NCBI GenBank assembly: GCA_947174335.1
Contig: CAMWIM010000015.1
Coordinates: 1-37,673 of the forward strand
DNA: 37,673 nt
Direction of reading: 5' to 3'
From: an uncultured Porphyromonadaceae bacterium
Lineage (GTDB): Bacteria > Bacteroidota > Bacteroidia > Bacteroidales > Muribaculaceae
A program made the translations under genes and the position numbers. A model generated the notes under the pieces. That model was not told the DNA's origin. It ran no database searches and worked only from the letters and a program-made list of their open reading frames with translations. This document shows, one piece after another, positions 1 through 7,274 of this stretch (position 1 is the first letter of the stretch; each line of letters opens with the position of its first letter).

Positions 1-72
1 GAGTATAGCGGACTCGAACCGCTCACCTCGACACTGCCAGTGTCGCGCTCTAGCCGGATGAGCTAATACCCC
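1..72 (-). tRNA. tRNA-Ala (anticodon GGC), 3' end cut by window edge
   Basis: Read on the minus strand, the sequence folds as a tRNA. The acceptor 5' strand GGGGTAT (72 to 66) pairs with ATACTC at the window edge. The anticodon stem CGACA/TGTCG encloses the loop CTGGCAG, giving anticodon GGC, which reads alanine codon GCC. A T-loop TTCGAGT is present. Only the last acceptor bases and discriminator lie outside the window. Confidence 0.93.
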
Positions 73-84
73 ATATTTGCGATG

Positions 85-115
85 CAAAGTTAGGGGTATT
101 TTTTTTAATGACAAA
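85..115 (-). promoter_or_regulatory. Promoter of tRNA-Ala
   Basis: The minus strand carries TAACTTTG (92 to 85) with TTTG (115 to 112) 19 bases upstream, matching the Bacteroidota -33/-7 promoter pattern TTTG-N19-21-TAnnTTTG. The box ends 12 bases before the tRNA. It is followed by CATCGC, an extension shared with the other two tRNA promoters in the window. Confidence 0.7.
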
Positions 116-137
116 ATTTTATGGGATAAAATTGATG

Positions 138-1349
138 TTACTCTTTTTCGAGACAACTATCAAAAAGGTCATATAATTTCTGGCGGTCGAGATCACGTCC
201 AATCAAAACGATTTTTTCCATGCGATCGCCATATTTTTCATCCCAGTCGCGACGTAAATTAGCATCGTTTTTCATCATCTGTTTTAGTTCGGCTTCGGGT
301 GCGGTAGCAAACCAATATCCGGCTTCGGTGATTTTCTTTTGTGTGCCGGCTTGTTCAAATAGAATTGACATATCGCGATTTTGACTGAAATAAACTACAC
401 CTTTAGCGCGAATGATGTTTTTGGGCCAATGGAGGTTAACCATGCGGTCAAATTTTTCAAAATTGAATGGACGACGGTTGTAATAAACCATTGTTCCAAT
501 GCCATATTCTTCAGCTTCGCCTTCGCCATCGTGATGATGGTGGTCGTGATGGTGGTGTTCATGCTTGTCATCGTCGTCGTGGTGGTGATGTTCATGTTCA
601 TCTTCGTCGGGATGATGATTTTCGATTTGATCGACCCATGTAGCGGATGTCGCTACTTTCTCAAAGTCAAATAGGTGGGTGTTAATGATATCGTCAATGT
701 CTATATTAGCATAGTCTGATTCGATGATTCGAGCTTTTGGCTGGAGTGCGCGGATAATTGCTTTTAGTTTTGCTGCATCATCGCCGGAGACTTCTGATAT
801 TTTGTTGAGAATGATAATGTTGCAGAATTCAATTTGCTCTATGATGAGATTTTCAATGTCGTCTTCATCAAGGTTGGGGCGACGAAGTGAGTCTCCGTTT
901 TCAAATTCAGCTTTCATGCGTAGGGCATCGACAACCGTTGCGATACAGTCGAGACGGGGGCGATATTCCGGAACAGGGGCACCCATGCGGTTCATTGCAT
1001 CGATGGTGCGGGCGATTGGAGCGGGTTCGCAAATTCCGCTGGCTTCGATAACAATGTAATCGAAATTATGGGTCATTATCAGGTCGGAAATCTGCTTGAT
1101 AAGGTCGTTTTGGAGTGTACAGCAAATACAACCGTTTTGAAGAGCAACAAGATCGTCAGATGACTCGTCGGTGCCGACAATTCCACCTTTACGGATTAAG
1201 TCGGCATCAATGTTGATTTCGCCGAGGTCGTTTACGATTACAGCGAATTTTATGCCTTTTTTATTGTGGAGAATATGATTTAGCAGAGTTGTTTTACCGC
1301 TACCAAGATAGCCGGTTAAAAGAAGTATTGGAGTCTCAGATCGTGTCAT
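138..1349 (-). CDS. CobW/COG0523 GTPase with His-rich metal-binding insert
   Basis: This is a G3E-family GTPase of the CobW/YjiA/ZNG1 group, whose members deliver metal, often zinc, to client proteins in the cytosol. Visible are the P-loop GYLGSGKT (residues 13-20), the CxCC metal motif (C74, C76, C77), an SGICEP switch-like motif near 104 and a CobW C-terminal domain from about 285. Between the domains, residues 245-274 contain 16 histidines among acidic residues, a likely metal reservoir. The G4 motif reads NKIS rather than NKxD. I chose the ATG at 1349 (403 aa) over an in-frame TTG at 1355. The gene follows the tRNA-Pro terminator with no promoter box in between. The family is secure; the metal served is inferred. 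Confidence 0.9.
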   Translation of the reverse strand: MTRSETPILLLTGYLGSGKTTLLNHILHNKKGIKFAVIVNDLGEINIDADLIRKGGIVGTDESSDDLVALQNGCICCTLQNDLIKQISDLIMTHNFDYIVIEASGICEPAPIARTIDAMNRMGAPVPEYRPRLDCIATVVDALRMKAEFENGDSLRRPNLDEDDIENLIIEQIEFCNIIILNKISEVSGDDAAKLKAIIRALQPKARIIESDYANIDIDDIINTHLFDFEKVATSATWVDQIENHHPDEDEHEHHHHDDDDKHEHHHHDHHHHDGEGEAEEYGIGTMVYYNRRPFNFEKFDRMVNLHWPKNIIRAKGVVYFSQNRDMSILFEQAGTQKKITEAGYWFATAPEAELKQMMKNDANLRRDWDEKYGDRMEKIVLIGRDLDRQKLYDLFDSCLEKE

Positions 1350-1369
1350 GACCAAAAAGTTTTATGATT

Positions 1370-1407
1370 AAAAAAAGAAACCGCAAATCGGTGAAGACCT
1401 GCGGTTT
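1370..1407 (-). terminator. Rho-independent terminator after tRNA-Pro
   Basis: On the minus strand AAACCGCA pairs with TGCGGTTT (1407-1400 with 1385-1378), followed by CTTTTTTTAAT. It lies directly downstream of tRNA-Pro and 20 bases before the CobW gene start. Confidence 0.75.
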
Positions 1408-1419
1408 ATCGGAATTTTG

Positions 1420-1492
1420 TCGGGGTGAGAAGACTCGAACTTCCGACCTCCACGTCCCGAACGTGGCGCGCTGCCAACTGTGCTACACCCCG
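1420..1492 (-). tRNA. tRNA-Pro (anticodon CGG)
   Basis: On the minus strand the acceptor CGGGGTG pairs perfectly with CACCCCG, and the discriminator is A. The anticodon stem CCACG/CGTGG encloses the loop TTCGGGA, giving anticodon CGG (codon CCG). The T arm is GGAAG-TTCGAGT-CTTCT. The 3' CCA is not encoded. Confidence 0.95.
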
Positions 1493-1525
1493 AGTCGCTG
1501 ATGAACAGATTTTTCAAAAGCGATG

Positions 1526-1533
1526 CAAAGATA
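1526..1533 (-). promoter_or_regulatory. Promoter -7 box of tRNA-Pro
   Basis: The minus strand has TATCTTTG followed by CATCGC, 33 bases before the tRNA. The -33 element is weak. The downstream CATCGC is identical to that of the tRNA-Ala promoter. Confidence 0.6.
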
Positions 1534-1620
1534 GTGATTTTTTTTGAATAGTAATACTATATAAATGGAAAATTTTCGAAAAAGTTCAGGAGAAAGTTTC
1601 ACTGCAAAGTTGTGAAATAC

Positions 1621-1652
1621 TTTGTTTAATTTAAAATAAAGATGTAAATTTG
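1621..1652 (+). promoter_or_regulatory. Promoter of the gldE-like gene
   Basis: TTTG (1621-1624) lies 20 bases upstream of TAAATTTG (1645-1652), a full Bacteroidota promoter. Transcription should start near 1658, so a reading-frame opening at 1650 (TTG) cannot be the translated start. Confidence 0.75.
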
Positions 1653-1727
1653 CAAGCGAAAACAGGTCATTGTTCCGATACTGACGGTTATTGGATCTTG
1701 ACCTATTGTTTAACTAAACTAATTAAT

Positions 1728-3077
1728 TTGGACTTAGACCCTCTTCCGGCTTGTAATCTGTGTATGATGACAGCCGATATTAATGTTTTATCTGCCAGTC
1801 AAATTGTTGCACTGGCGGTCGCATTTGTATGTTTATTTATTTCGGGATTTGTTTCTGGTAGCGAAATTTCATTTTTTTCGCTTTCTCCGACTCATGATGA
1901 TGAAATTGAAGAATCGCCCAAGCGTGATGCGATAAAATCATTGCTTGCATCTCCAAAAAGACTTTTAGCAACAATATTGATAGCCAATAATTTAGTTAAT
2001 GTGACGATTGTTGTGCTATGCTCGTTTGCTCTTGATTCGCTGTTTGCAACAATGGAATCGTGGATGAGTTTTGTATTGCAAACAGTTATCCTGACATTTT
2101 TAATATTGTTGTTCGGTGAAATTCTCCCTAAACTTATTGCCAATAATTATCCCGTAAAGTGGGCTCAGGCTACCGTTGGAGCGGTGGCTGTTATGGTAAA
2201 ACTGCTGTATCCGTTCTCGTCGATTTTGGTTAAGAGTTCACGATTTGTAAACCATGTTGTTGAACATCATCCCAATGCAATTACAGCTGATGATTTATCG
2301 CAAGCTCTTGAGATAACCGATGTCAAGGCGTCGGGAAGTGACAAGGAGATGCTTGAGGGTATCTTGAAATTTGGTGACACGACAGCATCTGAGATTATGA
2401 CTCCGCGAGTTGATATGACCGACATTAATATTTCGCTCGATTTTCCCGCTGTAATGAAAATCGTTGTTGAAAGCGGTTATTCACGTTTGCCGGTTTATGA
2501 AAACACACAAGATTCTATTAAAGGTGTGTTATATAGCCGTGATTTGATTCCATATCTCTCGTTTAGCGAAGATAAAGATTTTGATTGGCGTAAGCTGATT
2601 AGAAAGCCTTATTTTGTGCCCGAATCACGAATGATTGACGATCTTCTTGAGGACTTTAGAAAACTTAAGATTCACATGGCGATCGTTATCGATGAATTTG
2701 GCGGAACACGCGGTGTTGTTACACTTGAAGATGTGCTTGAAGAGATCGTCGGTGATATAAATGATGAGTATGACGAGGAGGAAAAATTTTATAAACGACT
2801 TCCCGACGATACATATATATTTGAGGGGAAGACATTCTTGACTGATTTCTTCCGTGTGACCGGGCTTGACGAAGACGATTTTGCCGATGTGGCGGAAGAT
2901 GCTGAAACCCTTGCCGGAATGTTACTTGCAATCAAAGGTGATTTCCCGAAAGAAAAAGAGCCACTGGTTTACAACCGCTGCCGTTTCTTGATTTTGGATA
3001 TTGACCATCACCGCATTGCATCGGTTCGTGTGAAAGTTATGCCCGAACCTCAGAATGAGAAAAAGGAAGAGGCGTGA
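1728..3077 (+). CDS. gldE: GldE-like CNNM/CBS-domain membrane protein (HlyC/CorC family)
   Basis: This integral inner-membrane protein has an N-terminal DUF21/CNNM region, beginning with a hydrophobic helix and the motif SGSEISFFSL. A CBS pair follows, from MTPRVDM through a VVIDEFGGTRGVVTLED segment, and then an acidic hinge and a C-terminal CorC/HlyC domain. Relatives are implicated in divalent-cation transport, and the Bacteroidota members are called GldE, although gliding genes are not seen here. The start is uncertain. TTG at 1728 (449 aa) gives an N-terminus MDLDPLP resembling the MDPDP-type start I recall for GldE proteins; ATGs at 1764 and 1767 are alternatives. The stop overlaps the next gene's GTG, so the two are probably translationally coupled. 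Confidence 0.85.
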   Translation: MDLDPLPACNLCMMTADINVLSASQIVALAVAFVCLFISGFVSGSEISFFSLSPTHDDEIEESPKRDAIKSLLASPKRLLATILIANNLVNVTIVVLCSFALDSLFATMESWMSFVLQTVILTFLILLFGEILPKLIANNYPVKWAQATVGAVAVMVKLLYPFSSILVKSSRFVNHVVEHHPNAITADDLSQALEITDVKASGSDKEMLEGILKFGDTTASEIMTPRVDMTDINISLDFPAVMKIVVESGYSRLPVYENTQDSIKGVLYSRDLIPYLSFSEDKDFDWRKLIRKPYFVPESRMIDDLLEDFRKLKIHMAIVIDEFGGTRGVVTLEDVLEEIVGDINDEYDEEEKFYKRLPDDTYIFEGKTFLTDFFRVTGLDEDDFADVAEDAETLAGMLLAIKGDFPKEKEPLVYNRCRFLILDIDHHRIASVRVKVMPEPQNEKKEEA

Positions 3078-3691
3078 GCGAAATAACTCTTTTCAAATCG
3101 TTACAAGACCGAGGTCTTTTAGTAGAAGTAGTCGATATGACTATTGTGAAAACTGACCAATCAGCTGCTGCTACCTGTTACAATGAAATCAAGCTTAAAG
3201 AAAAACTCGCAGCCAAGATTGCTGTTGAACGAATGTTTGGAAATGAAGTTGAAATTAAACATGCTGCCGACGGGCACCCTTTTATTGACGGCATCGACGG
3301 CTCATTGACAATATCCCATGCCCGAAATGTTTTAGTTGCGGTCTATTCGCTTGACAAAGTTGTTGGCGTGGATATAGAATATCCTCGTAATGCTCTCAGT
3401 CGTGTTGTCTCAAAATTTTTGAATGAGGATGAGATGATGTATGCGACCAACATTGATAATCTTCTGAAAGCATGGACGATTAAAGAAGCTGTTTATAAGG
3501 CAATGTTACGAAAAGGGTTGTCGTTGTTTGCCATAAAACTGCCGGCTTTAGATGAAAAAAAGCCCCGCGCTGTAGTTGAGACAAGCGAAGGGCAAGTAGA
3601 GTTTAAGTTATATTATGACTGTATTGGCGAGGCGATGGTTACACTTGCTATCAGGGACGACGCAGAATGTAGGGGTAAGGTGATTTCATAA
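3074..3691 (+). CDS. 4'-phosphopantetheinyl transferase superfamily protein
   Basis: This enzyme would transfer the phosphopantetheine arm from coenzyme A to an acyl or peptidyl carrier protein. The two family signatures are present: GVDIE (98-102), whose Asp and Glu bind magnesium, and WTIKEAVYKA (134-143). At 205 aa it fits the Sfp/AcpT-like class. The start is GTG, overlapping the gldE stop as GTGA, with a purine-rich AAGGAAGAGG just upstream that is unusually Shine-Dalgarno-like for this genome. Its 3' end overlaps the opposite-strand SPOR gene by 41 bases. The specific carrier protein cannot be told from the sequence. Confidence 0.88.
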   Translation: MSEITLFKSLQDRGLLVEVVDMTIVKTDQSAAATCYNEIKLKEKLAAKIAVERMFGNEVEIKHAADGHPFIDGIDGSLTISHARNVLVAVYSLDKVVGVDIEYPRNALSRVVSKFLNEDEMMYATNIDNLLKAWTIKEAVYKAMLRKGLSLFAIKLPALDEKKPRAVVETSEGQVEFKLYYDCIGEAMVTLAIRDDAECRGKVIS

Positions 3692-4154
3692 CCACCGGTT
3701 CAGCTTTGGTTACTTTTTTAAGCGCTTTCTCGGCTTCTTGGCCTGTGCTACAAGATTGAGCGACAACATAATATACTTTGTCGCGATCGACGAGAATATA
3801 AGCTTTGTCAAATCCGGCGGTAATGGCGCGCTTTCTAACTGATTTAGCATTAAACAGCTGGCGGAACGAGGCAATAACCACATTGTATTTTTTTACGTCA
3901 GCAGGATTGAATCCTTCGATGTCGCGAACCGGACTCGTGTAAATTGATCTGACCGGAAGAACAACTCCGTCAATCAAGGTCGGTTGAGGAACTTCCTCCT
4001 TTTTTATGAGATTATCGGTTTCGCTGTCTGATTCTGTTTTTTTCTGCTGAGCCAGTTCGTATGCTGCACGATAGTTCTTTTCAGAAGTTTTACAACTTGT
4101 GAAGGTCGAGCATATAAGGGATGTGGCTATAATAGAATAGATGATTTTCTTCAT
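3651..4154 (-). CDS. SPOR-domain lipoprotein
   Basis: This is a predicted lipoprotein: a short hydrophobic signal ends in the lipobox FTSC, with Cys21 as the acylated residue. A charged linker follows (about 30-60). From about residue 90 a SPOR-like peptidoglycan-binding fold is suggested by YNVVIASFR, an alternating AKSVRKRA helix and the KVYYVVAQS strand. SPOR domains bind denuded septal glycan, so a cell-wall or division-site role is inferred. It is the last gene of the minus operon, 6 bases after the phosphodiesterase gene. Confidence 0.8.
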   Translation of the reverse strand: MKKIIYSIIATSLICSTFTSCKTSEKNYRAAYELAQQKKTESDSETDNLIKKEEVPQPTLIDGVVLPVRSIYTSPVRDIEGFNPADVKKYNVVIASFRQLFNAKSVRKRAITAGFDKAYILVDRDKVYYVVAQSCSTGQEAEKALKKVTKAEPVVMKSPYPYILRRP

Positions 4155-4160
4155 GTTGAG

Positions 4161-4664
4161 TTATATTTTTAATTTACCAAGTTCAATAACGTCGAGGTCA
4201 CGCATATCACCGTTGTCCAGTGTCAGCCTGACGAGAGTTCTGACCTTTTGCCAACCTTGATTGCCGGCTGCTCCGGGATTTATGTGCAGCAAGTCGAGTG
4301 TGGCGTCGGGCATAACCCTTAATATATGACTGTGTCCGCTGATAAAAAGTTTGGTGCGATTCTCTTTCAGTATGGTTTTGATACCCGGGGCATAACGCGT
4401 CGGGTAGCCGCCGATATGGGTCATCAAAACATTGATATTCTCTACCGTAAAAACTTCTACTTCGGGACAGACACGACTGACAATTCCGTGGTCGATGTTC
4501 CCTTTTACAGCACGCACGGTCGGACAAATCTCACGAAGCCGTTCAATTAAAGTGATATCACCGATGTCTCCGGCATGCCAAATTTCGTCACACTCTTTAA
4601 AATGTGTGGCGTAACGGTCATCCCAGCAACTGTGAGTATCAGATAATATGCCTATGAGTTTCAC
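4161..4664 (-). CDS. YfcE/MJ0936-type metallophosphoesterase
   Basis: This small cytosolic calcineurin-like phosphoesterase has all the metal-ligand motifs: D9xH11, HAGDIGD (30-36, with D33), KGNID (N56), the MTH histidine (H83) and SGHSH (109-113). At 167 aa it is the usual length of YfcE-type phosphodiesterases. It lies 6 bases after the amylase gene and 6 bases before the SPOR lipoprotein gene, so it is clearly co-transcribed. The physiological substrate is unknown. Confidence 0.88.
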   Translation of the reverse strand: MKLIGILSDTHSCWDDRYATHFKECDEIWHAGDIGDITLIERLREICPTVRAVKGNIDHGIVSRVCPEVEVFTVENINVLMTHIGGYPTRYAPGIKTILKENRTKLFISGHSHILRVMPDATLDLLHINPGAAGNQGWQKVRTLVRLTLDNGDMRDLDVIELGKLKI

Positions 4665-4670
4665 CGATTG

Positions 4671-6548
4671 TTAAAAGTTTTGTAGAACAAGAATTTGACG
4701 GGGTGTGAATGTCATCTCGGGGGATATTGTAACCTTGTTGCCGGTAATTACATTGGTCAGAACTGTGCCGGGCGATAAGATTTCGGCATAGCGTGACATG
4801 TCGGCGGTAACGTTGTCTGAAGTTCCGTTTAGAATGACGGTAATTTCGCGACTGTCGAGTTTGCGCTGATATACATACAGCTTGTTGCTCGGAACGAAGT
4901 GTTTGAGTGAACCATAAGTGACTACATCGCGGGCTGATGTGCGTCGCCAGTTGAGCAGGTTTGACAAGAAGTCGTATGCTTCATTTTGTAAGTCACTTCG
5001 TCCGGCGCGGGTAAACACATTTGTTGTGTCACCTTCAAAGCCGCCGGGCATATCACGACGTACATTTCCGTCGCCGCCATCGGCTCTTGTTCCGTTCATC
5101 AGCAACTCTGTTCCATAATAAATTTGAGGTATTCCACGCGAGGTGAGAAGGAACGTCATTGCCTGTTTCCAAGTGTCGAGAGAGTCAGGCTCTGTACGAA
5201 GATAGCGGTCGGTATCGTGGTTATCGACAAATGTCAAAACCTTTTGAGGATTAGCAAAAAGATGGTCGAGCGAAAGATGATCATAAAGAATGTTCAAGCC
5301 GTCATGTCCTTCGTTTGTTTCATCATCGAATGCTTTTTGAGCATCAATCGAAATGCGGAAATCCATAACGGTCGGTAGTCGAGGGTCTTCGGGGTTGACT
5401 TTAGAGTTCCTTTGCCAGAAAGCTTCCGAGCCTTCATGGGCATACCAACATTCGCCAACAATATTGAAGTTGGGATATTCGGCAAGCACAGCGTCAATCC
5501 AGCGAGCCATTGCGCGGATGTCGGCGTAGGGATATGTGTCCATTCTGATACCGTTGATTTTACTGTATTCAATCCACCATATAGAGTTTTGAATCAGATA
5601 TTTCATGAGATGAGGATTGCGCTGATTGAGGTCGGGCATCGATTTGACAAACCAGCCGTCGGTTGCTTGTTTCAAGTCATACTCACTTGCGTATGGGTCA
5701 TGGAGAGTTGAAAGGCGATGGTTTGTCTGGACGTAGTTATTTTCGTAGTCGGGGAAGTTGAACCAGTCCTTTGACGGCGGATTCTTAAGCCATGGATGTC
5801 CCGAACCGCAGTGGTTGAAAATCATATCCATAACCACTTTGAGACCGCGATCAGATGCTTTCTTGATAAATTCGACATACTCTTCATTCGTTCCCAATCG
5901 CGGGTCAATCTTGTAGAAGTCGGTGGTGGAATAGCCGTGATAACTACCTCCCCTCATGTCGTTTTCAAGAACCGGATTGAGCCAAATGGCTGTTACACCA
6001 AGAGAATCAATGTAGTCAAGATGTTGCTCAATACCCTTGATGTCGCCCCCGTGACGGCTGTTGAGCTTTGTACGGTCAACTTTTGCCTGATTTTTCAAAC
6101 TTGACATTTCATTGTTTGTCGGGTTGCCGTCGGCAAACCTGTCGGGCATGACGAGATAAAGTACATCTCCGGCATCAAATCCTTCATAATCTTCAGGTTT
6201 GCGATCTCGCGCAAGTAGCGGATAATCAAAAGTGACGTTTACATTGCCATTAGTCAGCTTGATTGGAAGATTGCCGGGCTTGGCGGTTTTATCAATTGTG
6301 AGGTATATAAAAAGGTAGTCTGGTGAGTCAAGGTGTACGTTGTCAATAATCTTGACGCCGGGATATTTGGCCGTAGCAGTGTAGGATGCGGCTCCGGGAG
6401 CTTTAATCATCAACTGTAGCGTGTCGTTTGCCATCCCGGTCCACCACATTGGCGGGTCAACACTGATTGAATTAGCTTGTTTGGATGATGCAAAGAGCGA
6501 TAGAGATGCAAACATTCCAAGTGCTGCAATAAATAACTTAAATTTCAT
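4671..6548 (-). CDS. Secreted GH13 alpha-amylase / neopullulanase-like (SusA-type)
   Basis: This glycoside hydrolase family 13 enzyme should cleave alpha-glucans or cyclodextrins in the periplasm. An N-terminal signal peptide (1-20, ending near LFASS) is followed by an Ig-like N-domain (about 25-115) and the TIM barrel. The four GH13 motifs are DMIFNH (241-246), GIRMD with nucleophile D337, E366 in GECW (acid/base) and VDNHD (441-445). At 625 aa it matches SusA size, but no susC/susD genes are nearby. I chose the ATG at 6548; the open frame runs further upstream into the tRNA-Tyr gene and cannot be coding there. It is the first gene of a three-gene operon. Confidence 0.92.
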   Translation of the reverse strand: MKFKLFIAALGMFASLSLFASSKQANSISVDPPMWWTGMANDTLQLMIKAPGAASYTATAKYPGVKIIDNVHLDSPDYLFIYLTIDKTAKPGNLPIKLTNGNVNVTFDYPLLARDRKPEDYEGFDAGDVLYLVMPDRFADGNPTNNEMSSLKNQAKVDRTKLNSRHGGDIKGIEQHLDYIDSLGVTAIWLNPVLENDMRGGSYHGYSTTDFYKIDPRLGTNEEYVEFIKKASDRGLKVVMDMIFNHCGSGHPWLKNPPSKDWFNFPDYENNYVQTNHRLSTLHDPYASEYDLKQATDGWFVKSMPDLNQRNPHLMKYLIQNSIWWIEYSKINGIRMDTYPYADIRAMARWIDAVLAEYPNFNIVGECWYAHEGSEAFWQRNSKVNPEDPRLPTVMDFRISIDAQKAFDDETNEGHDGLNILYDHLSLDHLFANPQKVLTFVDNHDTDRYLRTEPDSLDTWKQAMTFLLTSRGIPQIYYGTELLMNGTRADGGDGNVRRDMPGGFEGDTTNVFTRAGRSDLQNEAYDFLSNLLNWRRTSARDVVTYGSLKHFVPSNKLYVYQRKLDSREITVILNGTSDNVTADMSRYAEILSPGTVLTNVITGNKVTISPEMTFTPRQILVLQNF

Positions 6549-6579
6549 GGAGTTATTGTTTTGGTTATAATAGATAGTG

Positions 6580-6587
6580 CAAAGGTA
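6580..6587 (-). promoter_or_regulatory. Promoter -7 box of the amylase operon
   Basis: TACCTTTG on the minus strand, followed by CAC, 31 bases before the amylase ATG. The -33 position coincides with the T tract of the tRNA-Tyr terminator (TTTTT). Confidence 0.6.
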
Positions 6588-6602
6588 GTAAAATAGTTTA
6601 AA

Positions 6603-6631
6603 ATAAAAAAGCTTCGGACAAATGCCGAAGC
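6603..6631 (-). terminator. Rho-independent terminator after tRNA-Tyr
   Basis: On the minus strand GCTTCGG (6631-6625) pairs with CCGAAGC (6617-6611) around a 7-base loop, followed by TTTTTTATTT. It separates tRNA-Tyr from the amylase promoter. Confidence 0.85.
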
Positions 6632-6662
6632 CAAAGATGTGATAATGATGTAGGTTATGATG

Positions 6663-6745
6663 TGGGCGAAGATGGATTCGAACCACCGAAGGCATAAGCC
6701 AGCAGATTTACAGTCTGCCCCATTTGGCCACTCTGGTATTCGCCC
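6663..6745 (-). tRNA. tRNA-Tyr (anticodon GTA)
   Basis: On the minus strand the acceptor GGGCGAA pairs with TTCGCCC. The anticodon stem CAGA/TCTG encloses a loop containing GTA, and a long variable arm follows (GCTGGCTTATGCCTTC region), as expected for a class II tRNA-Tyr of 83 bases. The T-loop is TTCGAAT, the discriminator is A and CCA is not encoded. Confidence 0.95.
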
Positions 6746-6755
6746 TAAAGTGATG

Positions 6756-6787
6756 CAAAGTTAATTAAAGTTCCTTAACCTTGCAAA
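6756..6787 (-). promoter_or_regulatory. Promoter of tRNA-Tyr, partly inside ribH
   Basis: On the minus strand TTTG (6787-6784) lies 20 bases upstream of TAACTTTG (6763-6756). The -33 element lies within the last codons of ribH, and the -7 box starts one base after its stop codon. The box is followed by CATCAC, close to the CATCGC after the other two tRNA promoters. Confidence 0.7.
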
Positions 6788-7256
6788 CAAAATCATGCAT
6801 TTTTATAGCCGCTTCGGCAGCTTCGGTGCCTTTATTGCCGAGTCGACCGCCGGCACGGTCTATGGCATCTTGCTCGTGATCAACGGTAAGCACCCCGAAA
6901 ATAACAGGAATGTCACAGTCGGCGTTCAGCGATGTGATACCTTGTGTAACGCTTTGGCAAACATAGTCAAAGTGAGGTGTACCGCCACGGATTACACAAC
7001 CGAACACAATGATTGCGTCATATAGTGATGCTTCAATCAACTGAGATGCGGCAAATGTCAATTCTACGGTCCCGGGAACTTTGAAAATATCGATACGGTC
7101 ATCAGTAAAGCCCTGTTGTTTGAACAGTTCTACGGCTCCGTTTGTGAGCGCATCGGTAATATGGTGATTCCACTCGGCTTGAACGATAGCAACTCTCATT
7201 TCAGGTACGTCGGGAAGTGGAGTGTGGGGCGCAGCCCCGGCGGTTGCGGTTGACAT
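6765..7256 (-). CDS. ribH: 6,7-dimethyl-8-ribityllumazine synthase
   Basis: RibH condenses 5-amino-6-ribitylamino-uracil with 3,4-dihydroxybutanone 4-phosphate, the penultimate step of riboflavin synthesis, and forms icosahedral cytosolic shells. Visible motifs are WN (29-30), the phosphate-site PGTVE (61-65), CVIRGGTPHFDYVC (87-100, with catalytic H95), FGVLT (120-124) and NKGTEAAEAA (141-150). At 163 aa it is full length. It lies 18 bases downstream of the PfkB-like gene, which leaves no room for an FMN riboswitch, and no other rib genes are here. It is the last gene of the operon. Confidence 0.96.
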   Translation of the reverse strand: MSTATAGAAPHTPLPDVPEMRVAIVQAEWNHHITDALTNGAVELFKQQGFTDDRIDIFKVPGTVELTFAASQLIEASLYDAIIVFGCVIRGGTPHFDYVCQSVTQGITSLNADCDIPVIFGVLTVDHEQDAIDRAGGRLGNKGTEAAEAAIKMHDFVCKVKEL

Positions 7257-7274
7257 ATTTAATTCGGAAGGTTG

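Noticed and set aside
381-674. 97-codon open frame opposite the His-rich part of the CobW gene
   Set aside because: It is the complement of His/Asp repeats, giving a Val/Met-rich low-complexity product with no start signal; the CobW frame explains the region.
4671-6548. A starch-utilisation (sus) locus
   Set aside because: Only a SusA-like enzyme is present; no susC, susD, susR or other glycosidase genes lie around it.
6549-6695. Upstream extension of the amylase reading frame
   Set aside because: It would run through a terminator and into tRNA-Tyr, while the ATG at 6548 gives a proper signal peptide and follows a promoter box.
7257-7274. FMN riboswitch before ribH
   Set aside because: Only 18 bases separate ribH from the upstream gene, far too short for an FMN aptamer.
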